From Ypsolopha sequella (lineage: Eukaryota; Arthropoda; Insecta; Lepidoptera; Ypsolophidae), in assembly GCA_934047225.1 (NCBI GenBank), contig OW203993.1, positions 27,976,069 through 28,040,068 of the forward strand: a DNA stretch of 64,000 nucleotides, in the 5' to 3' direction. A program made the translations under genes and the position numbers. Below the pieces are notes generated by a model. It did not search any database and was not told the origin of the DNA. It saw only the letters and a list, made by a program, of their open reading frames with translations. The stretch's first letter is position 1; each line of letters begins with the position of its first letter. Below, piece by piece: positions 9,061 through 19,575 of this stretch.

Positions 9061-11424
9061 ATGGTTAAAACGCGCTCCCAAGAAACGCCTCCGGATAATA
9101 AAAAAACCACAAGGGATGAAAGTGTCGATTCGTCAAAAATTTCACCAGTTAAAGACGATGGGGCTTCTGGGACCCATACAGCGTCTGCCAGCAGTGCAGA
9201 TGCGTCTCAGAAGAACGCTCTCAGTGAGCAACCGCCCAGGTCTAGAAATGGAAGTGTCGCTTCATCCAGGAGGTCGCGAAATACGTCAGGGAGCACTCGA
9301 CCGCCAAGGTCTTGCGATGAAAGCTGTACTCCCTCCAGGAGATCACAGTATACCTCAGAGAGTACGGTAAAAGCTAGGGTCTCCGCTATTGAAGCGGAAC
9401 ACACCCGTCACGTCGCAGAATTAGAACGAGCTCAAATTGATTTAGACTTACAACAAGCCCAAATTGATTTAAACTTAGAACAAGCTAAACTTGCTGCTCA
9501 ACAGGCTAAATTAAAGCTAGAGAAAAATGTAGCACAGGCTGAACTACGCGCAAAACTAAATGTGATCGAGGCAGAGCACAGTGTGCGTTCGGGTTCACGT
9601 ATTAGTACTCGAACAAGTAGTGATAGAGTGGAATCGTGGTTGAACGACCGTGATCATCCTGGTCTAGCAGTGGAGCCGAACATTCGGCGCGACAATAATA
9701 CCAGTGCAGTCCCTGCACACTCACTAGGATTACCCATTCCCTCAACATCTTACAACAAATCTCAACCTATAGAGAGTAACGAACCTTTAGCTAAAACGTT
9801 ACAGAGCTTAGCGAGCATTTTGAATAATAAACCTAAAACATATAATCTAAAACTACCTACTTTCAACGGAAAGTCATCTACCGAATGGCTTTCGTTTAAG
9901 CGCATATTTAATGACACGCAAAACTTTTACTCAGCAGGAGAGAATTTAGCCAGACTCAACCTAGCACTTACTGGGACAGCGCGAGAAGCTGTTTATGTGT
10001 TACTGGTCTCTACCCGCGACCCTCAACAAATTATGAGCGCCCTGGAAACTAGGTTTGGGTGTCCTGAGAAAATTGTTTTGCAGGAGATAGCATCAGTACG
10101 CGGTTTACCTAAAGTAGCGAACGAAGGTAAGGATTTAGCTATATTTTCATGTCGCGTACAAAACTGCATAGAAATTATACGACTACTCGAGCAGACGGAC
10201 TACCTAAGGTCACCTGAGCTTTTTAACATTTTAATTAGTAAGCTCTCTCCACTGCTACGTGCACGTTGGTTAGATTATGCTGCTAACCAAAAGGACAACC
10301 TCAGTAAACTTGAAATGTTGGCGGGATTCCTCGAACGTGAAGTAAAACTCCAAAGTAAGTTTGGAGTTATATTTGAAAATTCAATCACGTCAACATATCA
10401 ACAGACATTAAATCGGTCTCATAACGTTGGAAAACAAGGCATCGATTTCAATATAGGTAGCGAAAACATTGAAAGTTCATCAAAACCCGATCGTAAGAAA
10501 CCTGAAAGAAAACCATGTTTATTTTGTAAGATGTCAAACGATATCCATGACATTGACAAATGTGACAAATTTTTATCCTTGACCATAGATGATAGGTGGA
10601 AATGGGTAAAGACAAATAAAGTTTGCCATCGCTGCTTACGAAATAGTTTGCATAGATTTAATTTTTGCAAAAATAAATCTCTTTGTGGTATTGATGGATG
10701 TATGTACAGACATCACAGATTGTTACATAATGGTAACTCAGAATCGAATGTAGTTGCTCACGCCGATTTAGATGTTGTGGAATCGGACTCATCGACCTCA
10801 CAAAGCGAGGCCGAAGACCTAGTAGGGCAGTCAAATAAAGAATGCACTATCGAACTTTCCGCCCATGCTGCCACCGCATCTTTAAATAAACCGATGCGAT
10901 CTGTTCTCAAAATTATTGCCGTTAAAATAACCGGTCCCTCTGGAAGTGTAGAAACATATGCTTTGTTAGACGATGGTTGCACGTCAACTTTGATCGATTC
11001 AGATATTTCGAAGCGCATTGGTGCAGTGGGACCAAAAGGTCGTGTTCACATTGACTGTATGGGAGGCCTCTCTAAAGCTAGCGACATGAGTTTGGTAGAC
11101 TTTACTATTAAAGGCTCGAAAAGTGATACGACATTTCAAATCCATCACGCACGTTCTATCGAAAATCTAGGCATCAGATGCCAGCGCGCAGTGAGTATAC
11201 AAGACATTAGTAAATATTCACACCTTTTTGAAATAGCAGAAGACCTGTGCTATGAAAATGCCCAACCAACGATAGTCATAGGGATTGACAACTGCCATCT
11301 AACAGTACCGAAATCAATCCGTGCAGGCCTAGATTCTGAACCAATAGCTATTCAAACAGCTTTAGGGTGGGTCGTTTGCGGTCCAATAACCGAAAACGAA
11401 AACTTAATCTCGCAGAAATTTTAA
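9061..11424 (+). CDS. BEL/Pao gag and aspartic protease
   Basis: I place the start at MVKTRSQ (9061), because the in-frame methionine at 8983 lies inside the LTR. Order: a Ser/Arg-rich N-terminus, a charged coiled coil of repeated AQIDL and AKL units at about residues 115-175, the BEL gag core (LPTFNGKSSTEWLSFKRIF), a Cys/His-rich zinc segment (CLFCK...HDIDKC, then CHRCLRNSLHRFNFC), then protease with ALLDDGCTSTLID. The catalytic triplet reads DDG, the usual BEL form. The frame ends at 11424, where the polyprotein should continue into RT. The next phase opens at once, so this is a frameshift and not a natural stop. Confidence 0.88.
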   Translation: MVKTRSQETPPDNKKTTRDESVDSSKISPVKDDGASGTHTASASSADASQKNALSEQPPRSRNGSVASSRRSRNTSGSTRPPRSCDESCTPSRRSQYTSESTVKARVSAIEAEHTRHVAELERAQIDLDLQQAQIDLNLEQAKLAAQQAKLKLEKNVAQAELRAKLNVIEAEHSVRSGSRISTRTSSDRVESWLNDRDHPGLAVEPNIRRDNNTSAVPAHSLGLPIPSTSYNKSQPIESNEPLAKTLQSLASILNNKPKTYNLKLPTFNGKSSTEWLSFKRIFNDTQNFYSAGENLARLNLALTGTAREAVYVLLVSTRDPQQIMSALETRFGCPEKIVLQEIASVRGLPKVANEGKDLAIFSCRVQNCIEIIRLLEQTDYLRSPELFNILISKLSPLLRARWLDYAANQKDNLSKLEMLAGFLEREVKLQSKFGVIFENSITSTYQQTLNRSHNVGKQGIDFNIGSENIESSSKPDRKKPERKPCLFCKMSNDIHDIDKCDKFLSLTIDDRWKWVKTNKVCHRCLRNSLHRFNFCKNKSLCGIDGCMYRHHRLLHNGNSESNVVAHADLDVVESDSSTSQSEAEDLVGQSNKECTIELSAHAATASLNKPMRSVLKIIAVKITGPSGSVETYALLDDGCTSTLIDSDISKRIGAVGPKGRVHIDCMGGLSKASDMSLVDFTIKGSKSDTTFQIHHARSIENLGIRCQRAVSIQDISKYSHLFEIAEDLCYENAQPTIVIGIDNCHLTVPKSIRAGLDSEPIAIQTALGWVVCGPITENENLISQKF

Positions 11425-12545
11425 ACCATGTTGTAATCTTTGACGAAACAGCTTACTTTGGAATTCAGGAAAACAAAACTGATTCAAATTTGGAAAACAT
11501 AATTAAGGAACAATATAGGTTAGATTCTATAGGGATTGTCAAAAATGATTATCGGAGTACCTCTGATTCCCATGCACTTCAGATACTAAATGACACAACT
11601 CGTCGCCTACCTGATGGGCATTTTGAAGTAGGCCTCTTATGGCGTCCTGACATTACTCATGTTCCGAACAACTATAAGTTAGCCCTATCGAGATTCCTTA
11701 CTTTAGAAAAGAAAATGAAAATTGATAATCAATACGCAGAACTGTACCGTCAAAACATCCATGCTATGTTAAGCAAAAGTTATGCGGAGGACTGCCTGAA
11801 TCCACCCGTAGGGACAGTGTGGTATCTACCACACTTTGGGGTAATTCACCCACATAAGCCAGGAAAACTTCGTGTAGTTCACGATGCAGCAGCTAAATTT
11901 CAAGGTGTTAGCCTAAATTCTCTATTATTACCGGGTCCAGACCTTCTGCAACCTTTACTTGGCATTTTAATGCGGTTCAGAGAAGAACCTGTAGCTCTGA
12001 CGGCCGATATTCAAGAGATGTTTCCCCAAGTAAAAATTAGGGTGGAGGATAGGGACGCTCAACGCTTTCTATGGCGAGACTTCCCATCTGATAAAATAAA
12101 GACATATCGTATGTCATCGATGATGTTTGGGACCTGTTCTAGTCCATGTTCCGCATTATACATTAAGAATAGGAACGCAACAGAGTTTCAGCTCGAATTT
12201 CCAGACGCTGCGCATGCGACAATTAACGACACATATATGGATGACTATATCGGTTCGCACGAATCTGTCGAAAAAGCAGCTCGTTTGGCTGCAGACATAG
12301 TGCAGTTAAACAAAAAAGGTGGCTTTAAAATGCGAGGGTGGATCTCAAACAACCCTTTAGCACTATCATTGTTACCGAAAGAGTTGCTATCGGAAAAATA
12401 CACTAATAATTCATGTGATAACGTAGATTTGGGTGATTCAAAGAACCATTTCATCCGTACTTTAGGTCTAATCTGGCAGCCTAACCTAGATGTTATAGCC
12501 TTCAGTACTGGGCTAGAAAACAGCAAAGTACCAGAACATCTTTCT
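11425..12545 (+). pseudogene. BEL/Pao reverse transcriptase segment
   Basis: The frame (open from 11367) carries GTVWYLPHFGV, KLRVVHDAAA, ALTADIQEMFPQV, FGTCSSPCSALY and the catalytic YMDDYIGS, so the RT palm is complete. It is one phase away from gag-protease and loses phase again near 12545, just before LRDTLSFVMRVYDPLGILAP resumes in the third phase. Both breaks look like single small indels in what was one polyprotein. The RT domain itself has no stop. Confidence 0.85.
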
Positions 12546-12550
12546 AGCAT

Positions 12551-14830
12551 CTGCGTGATACACTCTCATTTGTGATGCGCGTTTACGATCCATTAGGCAT
12601 TTTAGCACCGATAACTATAAGAGGGCGCATCATGTTTCAATATATTTGGCGCAAAAATCTTACCTGGGACGAGGAATTACCTCAAGCAGAACTTAAAAAC
12701 TGGCACGATTGGTTCAACGATTTAAAGCCTGTGACAGATTTAAGGATCCCTCGATGTTATGGCTTGAGTGAATTCCGTCCGACAGAACGCGAGCTTCACG
12801 TTTTTTGTGACGCTAGTGAGCTAGCATATGCCGCGGTCGCATATTGGCGATTTATTTATCCTGATGGAAGCGTGAAGGTCACCATAATTTCAAGCAAAAG
12901 TAGAGTAGCTCCATTAAAACCGACGTCCATCCCAAGATAAGAGCTTCAAGGGGCGTTAATTGCTGCTCGACTTGCAGCTCACATCTGTGAAAGTCATACA
13001 CATAAACCGACTAGACGCATATTTTGGTGTGTTTCATTAAACGTACTTGGGTGGATCCGAAGCGACGCTCGATCCTATAAACCATTCGTAGCTCATCGCT
13101 TAGGCGAAATCATGGAACTTACACAAGTCAGCGAATGGCGATGGGTCCCAACCCTTAGTAATGTAGCTGATGACGCCACACGCTCGAACTGTAGAATTTT
13201 AACAAAAACATCTCGCTGGCTTGTTGGTCCCGACTTCCTACAAAGGTCTGACTCTAGTTGGCCACCATCTCCACCTTTAAATGTGGCTGTAAATAACCAG
13301 GACAACATTGACGTAGAGCTTAAACCATTGACCATTAAAAAATGTTCAGTAAACCTCATCAACTCACAACCATCTCCCATGCCTCTTGTAGTTAGCGCAG
13401 ACAGACTTAGTTCGTGGATCAGACTTGTAAGAGCAACAGCAAGCGCTCACAAGTTTATCGATTTGTTGCGAAAAAGAGATGGTGAGAAACACCTTACAGC
13501 AGAAAATATACACAAAGCAGAGGTTCACCTACTAAGACAATGCCAGATTGAAACATTTGCGGAAGACATAACCTGTTTAAGAAACGGTCAACCCTTGCCA
13601 CGTAAAAGCAAATTGTTTAATCTTTCACCCTTCATCGACAATGACCAACTCGTACGTCTAAATGGCAGAATCAACCGAGCTCCAGACATTGAACGCGAGA
13701 TGAAACAACCCGTGATACTTGACTCGAGACACCAAATTGTGCGGTTGCTAATTATGCACTATCATCAGAAAGCAGCACATGGAAACACCGAAATGGTCAT
13801 TAATGAATTGAGACAATGCTATTGGATTATACACCTTCGTAGTGCCGTTCGATCAATAGCATTTCAATGCAGAATTTGTCAAATAAGACGCGCCAAGCCG
13901 TTTGACCCTCCAATGGGAGACTTACCCACAGCTCGCGTAGCACATCATAAGAGAGCCTTTACATTCACCGGCCTCGATTATTTTGGACCTGTACAAGTCA
14001 CTATTGGCCGTCGTCGAGAGAAACGTTATGTCGCACTCTACACATGTCTTGTCACCAGAGCCGTTCATCTTGAGGTGGTACACAACTTGTCTACAGACGC
14101 CTCCATAATGAGCCTAAGACGATTTATTGCCCGTCGAGGTACACCTTCCGAGATATGGTCCGACAATGGAACAGCATTTGTGGGTGCTAATAAACTGCTG
14201 AAATCCTTATATGGTACAGAAGTCAAAAGCTTTGCAGCCAACGAACGAGTCTTATGGAAGTTTATTCCACCCGCTTCTCCATTCATGGGTGGATCATGGG
14301 AAAGGTTAGTGAGATCAGTGAAAACAGCATTGAAGGTAACCCTAAAAGAACGTGCACCTTCTGATGAAATTCTTGCAACTCTCTTGGCAGAAGCTGAAGC
14401 CATTGTAAATTCAAGACCTCTAACCCATATTTCACCAGATCCTAGTCAAGAAGAAGCACTGACGCCATTTCATTTTCTTTTGGGCTCTTCTTCTGGTAAA
14501 CCTATTCCAGCAACCTTAGAAGACACCGACCTTAATAGCCGAGCAGGATGGCGCAAAGCCTTAAGCCTTGCAGATCATTTTTGGTCTAGATGGGTACGAG
14601 AGTATCTACCAAGCTTAGTTCAAAGACGTGGACGGGGAGAGAGCCCAAATATCAAACCTGGAGACTTGGTCCTCATAGTAGATGAGCAATTTCCTAGAGG
14701 AACGTGGCTGAAAGGGATAATAACCACACTATACCCCGGACATGACAGAATCGCCCGAGTAGCAGACGTCAGAACCTCTGCTGGGCTTCTGAGAAGACCT
14801 TTGAAGAAGCTCGTGCCACTCCCCACCTAA
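12551..14830 (+). pseudogene. BEL/Pao RNase H and integrase segment
   Basis: RNase H begins with MRVYDPLGILAPITI and HVFCDASELAYAAVAYW. A TAA at 12938-12940 interrupts it, but the same phase continues (ELQGALIAARLAA). The following motif, usually W-x-DS, reads FWCVSLNVLGW and so has lost an acidic residue. Integrase follows with H-H-C-C (HYHQKAAHGN, CRICQIRRAKP), GLDYFGPV, WSDNGTAF and the glutamate segment SPFMGGSWERL, then a C-terminal BEL-type domain ending KKLVPLPT. Integrase catalytic residues are present. The element cannot make a full polyprotein. Confidence 0.88.
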
Positions 14831-14844
14831 AAAAGGGGCAGAAA

Positions 14845-14975
14845 TGATACAAACTCCTTAGTTTTTATATTCCTTTTTGGTTATATTTTCTATTTGATTG
14901 ATGTATGTCTTTTTAAAATTATTATAGTTTTTTGTCATTCCACGAGAACCAGCGATTTTATTTAATTAATAATAA
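14845..14975 (+). repeat. 3' LTR of the BEL element
   Basis: A purine-rich tract (AAAAAAGGGGCAGAAA) precedes TGATACAAACTCC at 14845. The last 55 bp match the 5' remnant exactly. At about 131 bp it is short for a BEL LTR, so the right border may have been trimmed by the neighbouring LINE tail. Confidence 0.6.
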
Positions 14976-14979
14976 TAGG

Positions 14980-15006
14980 TATAGAATAGAATAGAATAGA
15001 ATAGAA
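14980..15006 (-). repeat. (TTCTA)n 3' tail of the minus-strand LINE
   Basis: On the plus strand the sequence is a run of AATAG units followed by AAAGTTTTATTT. On the minus strand this is a short tandem tail after the LINE 3' end, as CR1-like LINEs often have. The LINE at 29013-31792 has the same kind of tail. Confidence 0.7.
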
Positions 15007-15145
15007 AGTTTTATTTCAGACCATATAGTCCATAATATATTAGTAACAAATTGAACTTATCAACTATGTTAGTAAACATTAAACATTAATAAACATTAAA
15101 AACAACACTAAACAAACAAAACACTGAAACACAATATTTACAAAT

Positions 15146-16520
15146 TTACCTACAATGCACAGACATCCAAAACACATGTATAGGGCTGTCCATGTGGTTG
15201 GAGAAGGTTTTCAGGAGGCTATTGACGCTGCCGCGGACCCTGCACATCAAGGATGCCACTCTCTTTCGCATAATAGCGTGAAAACAATCTGTGCGTGCTT
15301 CTGCGAACATTCCGGATGCACTACAATACCGCGGCAGCCCCAGCAACATCCTGAAGGTGTTGTTGTAATGGACGCGCAGGGCATTGTATGCCTTCTGCGT
15401 ATATCTGACCCACAGGCTGCATGTGTAAAACGATTGGCAAAAGGCCCTAAATAGTGTAATTTTTACTTGATTTGTACACCTTGCAAACCTGCGGGCCAAC
15501 ATATTGCATCTTACAGACAACGCCCTGCGCTCCCTTTCCATGTCCATGTCATCATTTAAATTCTCAGTGACCCAGTGACCCAGATATTTGAAATGAGTGA
15601 CTCTTTTCAGTGGAAGACCGTTAAGAGTAACTAGTGGTACTTGTGAGTAGGTCTTATTACCCGCCTTAAAGATAAGAAGCTCGCTTTTTGCACCATTATA
15701 TCTGAGTCCATGGCTCACTGCATAATTCTCACAAATGCCAATCAGTTTTCTCAAACCACTAATCGATGGGCTCAGCAGCACCATGTCATCTGCATAGCTC
15801 ATGTTATTCATGGCAGTACCATCGATCGAGCAGCCCACACCAGCACTGCTGAGCTCAACGATCAGCTGGTTCATATAGAGATTAAACAACTTAGGCGAAG
15901 TTAGCCCACCCTGTCTAACTCCGCTCTCTAAACCGTACACTTCAGATTGGGACCTCCCCCATCTTACATAGTTTGTCTGATTTGTATACCATGTTTTTAA
16001 AATTCCAACCATCTCACGTGGCAGGTCCGTTTCATTATATAATTTTGACCAAAGTATTTCATAGGACACTGAGTCGAAGGCCTTCGACAGATCAAGGAAG
16101 CACGCGTACACCGGAGTCTTCCTGTGTGTGTAGTACTGAACAGTGTGCTTGAGGCATAATACAGCAGTTTCCGTGGACAGTCCTGGCCTAAAGCCAAATT
16201 GTGCATCGTGGATTTTTAAGTGTTGACTTAGGTATTGGTCAAGCACACTATCCAGCACCTTAGCTACCACGTTTGCCAGCGATATTGGTCTGTAATTTCT
16301 CTTATCAGATGCATCACCAGTCCTATTTTTGATAAGTGGAACGACTATAGTTTTTAAAAGATCGTCAGGTAGGTAGGTGTGCCTAATACATAAGGTAAAT
16401 AGCATCGCCAGCACTCTCGCAGCATGAAACCCAGCGCACTGCAGATGCTCGATGCTGAGACCGTCATGTCCCGGCGATTTCCCTCTCGTCATCCGCTTAA
16501 TAATTCTCTCGACTTGGCTT
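15146..16520 (-). pseudogene. 5'-truncated LINE reverse transcriptase
   Basis: A long open frame carries all main RT blocks: RGKSPGHDGLS, NYRPISLANVVAKVLD, AQFGFRPGLSTETAV, CFLDLSKAFDSV, GVRQGGLTSPKLFNLYMN and the catalytic SYADDMVLL, then the usual thumb segment (FKYLGHWVTENL). There is no endonuclease or ORF1, so the copy is truncated at the 5' end near 16520, and codons upstream of that are flanking sequence. The 3' UTR (15007-15145) and (TTCTA)n tail are present. The clade is not assigned with confidence. Confidence 0.88.
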
Positions 16521-16678
16521 GGCTTGGTATACATTAGGTAAAGATAGGTATGTAAATAATAAAAAAAAGTTGTTAACACTATAAAATTACTTTTATTTAT
16601 AACGACTGTAAATACAAACTTTTGAAGTAATTATTAATAAGACTTCTGCGCACAGGATTTATATCTCTATTTATGTTA

Positions 16679-17480
16679 TTATTTATGTCTGTGCTCTCTA
16701 ATATGCCCTTGTTGTATTAAATCTTCCCAAGGAGCAGGCAGTTGTATTTCAGGATCATAAGGTGGCAAATCTTCTTTTGCTTTTATTAAGATGTTGTGCA
16801 ACACAGCCGTAGCAATAATGATAGGAAGACAATTTTTTATTTGTCCTTGTATACCCAATGCAAGTACCGGGAAACGTCGTTTCCATACCCCAAGCAGGCG
16901 TTCAATGGGGTTCCTGCTTCTTATTTGAGATTCATTGTATAATCTCTCGTCCGGGGTTATTGGATTCTGCAGTGGCATCATAATGTATGGTCGGTTCATG
17001 TAACCACAGTCTGTTTAAAGAAAGGCATCTCCATATCGACCACTTTCAAATATGGTATTTCTGTATGATGCGTTCCAAATAGTTTGGTCTTGGTTACTTC
17101 CTGGCCATCTCCCCACCAAATCCAAAATTTCCAAGTTACCATTTCCTATCGCTTGCACATTAATAGAGATGTAGCCTTTCCTGTTCCTAAAATGTTCTCC
17201 ATTTTCCCCACCAGGAGAACGATGTGTATATGTGTGCAATCCAGATCACCCAGGTCTTAGGAAAGCGTGCTATGTTGTAAAATTTTAGTTGTTCTGTTCT
17301 TATTTCTTTTTCTGATACAGGAAATTTTATAAACTGGCGGCCGAGTGACGCTATAGCTGCAGTAACTCGGTGTATTATTCTGTGAGAAGTGGACTTGCTC
17401 ATTCCACAGTAATCGCCCATAGTTATTAAATAACATCCAATTAAAAATAAACGATTAACTTTTGGTCGAACCAACATTAG
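16679..17480 (-). pseudogene. PIF/Harbinger transposase (HARBI1-like)
   Basis: Reading leftwards: GDYCGMSKSTSHRIIHRV (helix-turn-helix region), then in a second phase LDCTHIYTHRSPGGENGE and FRNRKGYISINVQAI, then RWPGSNQDQTIW, and after a TAA the same phase continues with TDCGYMNRPYIMMPLQNP, ERLLGVWKRRFPVL. The three catalytic aspartates lie in LDCTHI, SNQDQ and TDCGY. One frameshift near 17240-17270 and one stop at 17015 disable it, and the N-terminus is missing. The DNA-binding partner protein of this superfamily was not found. Confidence 0.87.
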
Positions 17481-17587
17481 TAGCAAATAACTTTAATACA
17501 TTTTTTACTTTATTAGGCAACTCACAAACTATTCCCTTACAAACGAAAAATATAACCAATATCGCAAATACAGTAGAAAATAGCTGA

Positions 17588-18280
17588 GGAATAGACGAAA
17601 TCCTTGCTACACTAATTAAAAATTGTGAAAATCAGCTGACTATCCCCTACACCTATCTTATAAACCAATCCTTTTCTGAAGGTACTTTTCCAGACGCTCT
17701 AAAAATAGCATTAGTGAAACCTATTCACAAGATAGGGAAAAAATCGGATTTCAAATCTAGTGACGAACATGACACACCAGATAATTCCAGATTCGTCAGA
17801 AAACAAATTTAAGAATAAAAATTAGTAAGTAGGTACTTAGATCATTTAAATCGTCTTATTACTTGAATATTAATTTTCTTTCTTTTACTTTTTTGCCACA
17901 TTATACTTACAAAGTAATATTACACATATTATAATTAAATTAAATTAAATAAATTATATGCTCCATGTAAGACCACCTTTATCCATACTCATTACCTGTT
18001 TTATCATCACACGATGAGACACGCACGCACACACACACCCTAATCACCCTACACTCAACAAACTCATAATGGCAACAAACCTTTGTATTATAAATTCGTC
18101 TTCTTTGCGAATAATTTATTAATTTAACCATATTATAATTGTTATGTTCCAATTTTTTATTAGTATGTTTAGTTTAGCATAGTGAAATCCGTTATTGGCA
18201 CAATAAGATGAATATCATGTTCAAGTAATCTGAATGTACTTGCTGTGGATTTTTGTTTATGAATAAAATAAATAAATAAA
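17588..18280 (+). pseudogene. LINE fragment: RT block plus 3' UTR and tail
   Basis: About 58 codons at 17588-17765 match the start of a LINE RT domain, with SFSEGTFPDALKIALVKPIH as the key stretch. The frame is lost where YRPIS should follow. The remaining sequence to 18280 is AT-rich, contains a CACACACACA run near 18025, and ends GAATAAAATAAATAAATAAA, a LINE tail. I infer an internally deleted plus-strand copy. Confidence 0.7.
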
Positions 18281-18361
18281 TTAACTCATAACACAAAAAT
18301 AAAAAAAACTTTTTCTAATAAAACTAAAAAACACACCACTCTTTTTACTCTTACGTTAAAA
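18281..18361. other. AT-rich spacer
   Basis: A short poly-A/T stretch between a LINE tail and a MULE-derived frame. Nothing else is seen. Confidence 0.5.
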
Positions 18362-18706
18362 TTAAACATCACACACATAAAACAATCGACTTAATCGGTT
18401 AAGACAGTTCATAACTGTTATTTTTCCATCTAAATAAGATTTTATTATTGCTTTACGCGACTTTGATATCTTTCTATCTTTAAGTCTGCGTTTATTTTTT
18501 ACACGCATGTGCAATTTTATTTTCTTTATGGAATTGCGCAAAGCATGGCACAGTGCACAGTGGCACTTGGCACTTAGTGCAGCATATTTTGTTTTTTTTT
18601 TGCTTCCTTCTTTTGTGCTGCACCTTCTGTAATCTTCATTTTCATTTTCGTCACTTTCGTTGTCATCTTCAGATTTTTCGCCATCTGACAATTTGAACTC
18701 GAACAA
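18362..18706 (-). CDS. ORF with acidic N-terminus and MULE-like C-terminus
   Basis: The 114-codon frame begins with a Glu/Asp/Asn-rich segment (residues 8-27), then a Cys/His patch (CHCALCHALRN) and a very basic stretch. The last 26 residues (KSYLDGKITVMNCLNRLSRL) align by eye with the end of the intact MULE transposase at 59832 (SDFMDGQIEMTDCLCRLSKV). I infer a decayed C-terminal exon of a MULE transposase fused to unrelated sequence. The N-terminal half is not recognised. Confidence 0.45.
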   Translation of the reverse strand: MFEFKLSDGEKSEDDNESDENENEDYRRCSTKEGSKKKTKYAALSAKCHCALCHALRNSIKKIKLHMRVKNKRRLKDRKISKSRKAIIKSYLDGKITVMNCLNRLSRLFYVCDV

Positions 18707-19239
18707 TTATTCTATTGTTTCCTCGAGTTTTTCTACTGGAATCACATAAAACAAATCGACAAACAAAATTCATAGATCATAATATAAAAATTACACATCC
18801 TAAAATAGCATTTTATGTAAGATTCAGTAACAATCAATTCCACTCCATCGTGTTTGTTGGTGGACTGAGCAGGTGCCCGAACTGGCAGTGTCCAATTTAT
18901 GGACACCATAAAATTTCGTTGAAAAGGTTTTGTAAATAAAATAAAAGTAAAAAATAAGGTGTTATAATGATTTTATATATAATATTTAGAACAATTCAAA
19001 AAATAAAACTTACCTTTTTATCCATTTTTCGAGAAGATTTTCTTAGATTCAATCGAAGCACTAAAAACACCTATATTTCACTTATGACAGTCAGCTGTGA
19101 AAGAGCAAATGGCCATATTGTTTTTTTTATTTTTTTCGTTTTGTTTTTGGTACTATGTCATTAAATTATAATGCCACTTGTCACAAAAGCTTGACGATTC
19201 GTTCGTTCGAAAAGAAATAAAATGTATGTTGTCCAAAAT
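18707..19239. other. Non-coding stretch
   Basis: No gene supported. The word TGTCC-AATTTA-TGGACA near 18888-18905 is an imperfect palindrome. A similar word near 19231 lies in the decayed DIRS sequence. Confidence 0.35.
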
Positions 19240-19575
19240 ATGGACAGAGCCCTATAAAGGGATAAACAAATGGAGCTGTATTCAAACCGAACGGCAAGAC
19301 GTTCAATTCATATGATTTACCATTAAATTGAAAACGGAGATATTTTCTTGAACTAAGATGGATTTAAAGTAAAAAATAAGCATCTTTAAGGTCACACGTG
19401 GCCATGAAGCAGTCCCTTGTCATGGGTTTAACTGCTGTGCGTAAAACTTCTAGTTTAAAATGTTCGGTTTTAATAAATTTATTCAGATTTTTTTAATTAA
19501 AAATAAGTCTTTTCTTGCCGTTCGGCTTAGGCATAAAAAATATGCTCGATATAAATTGTTCACCATAGCGCGATG
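19240..19575 (-). pseudogene. DIRS-like retrotransposon RT fragment
   Basis: Reading the minus strand from 19575 gives FISSIFFMPKPNGKKRLIFN, then NKFIKTEHFKLEVLRTAVKP, then FMATCDLKDAYFLL, then KYLRFQFNGKSYELNVLPFG and LNTAPFV. This block order and wording is the signature of DIRS-type RTs. Two stops interrupt it. The YxDD motif, RNase H, methylase-like domain and tyrosine recombinase lie beyond the fragment and are not in the window. Confidence 0.75.

Larger units (their letters stand above)
8972..14975 (+). mobile_element. BEL/Pao retrotransposon with a truncated 5' LTR
   Basis: The element comprises a 55-bp LTR remnant (8972-9026), a primer-binding site at 9029 (TGGTCCTTCGAAGTGATT), gag-protease, RT-RNase H, integrase, a purine tract at 14829-14844 and a 3' LTR beginning TGATAC at 14845. 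The 55 bp are identical in both LTRs, but the left copy lacks everything before them. BEL elements normally have one long gag-pol frame. Here it is broken by two frameshifts and one nonsense codon. Confidence 0.85.
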
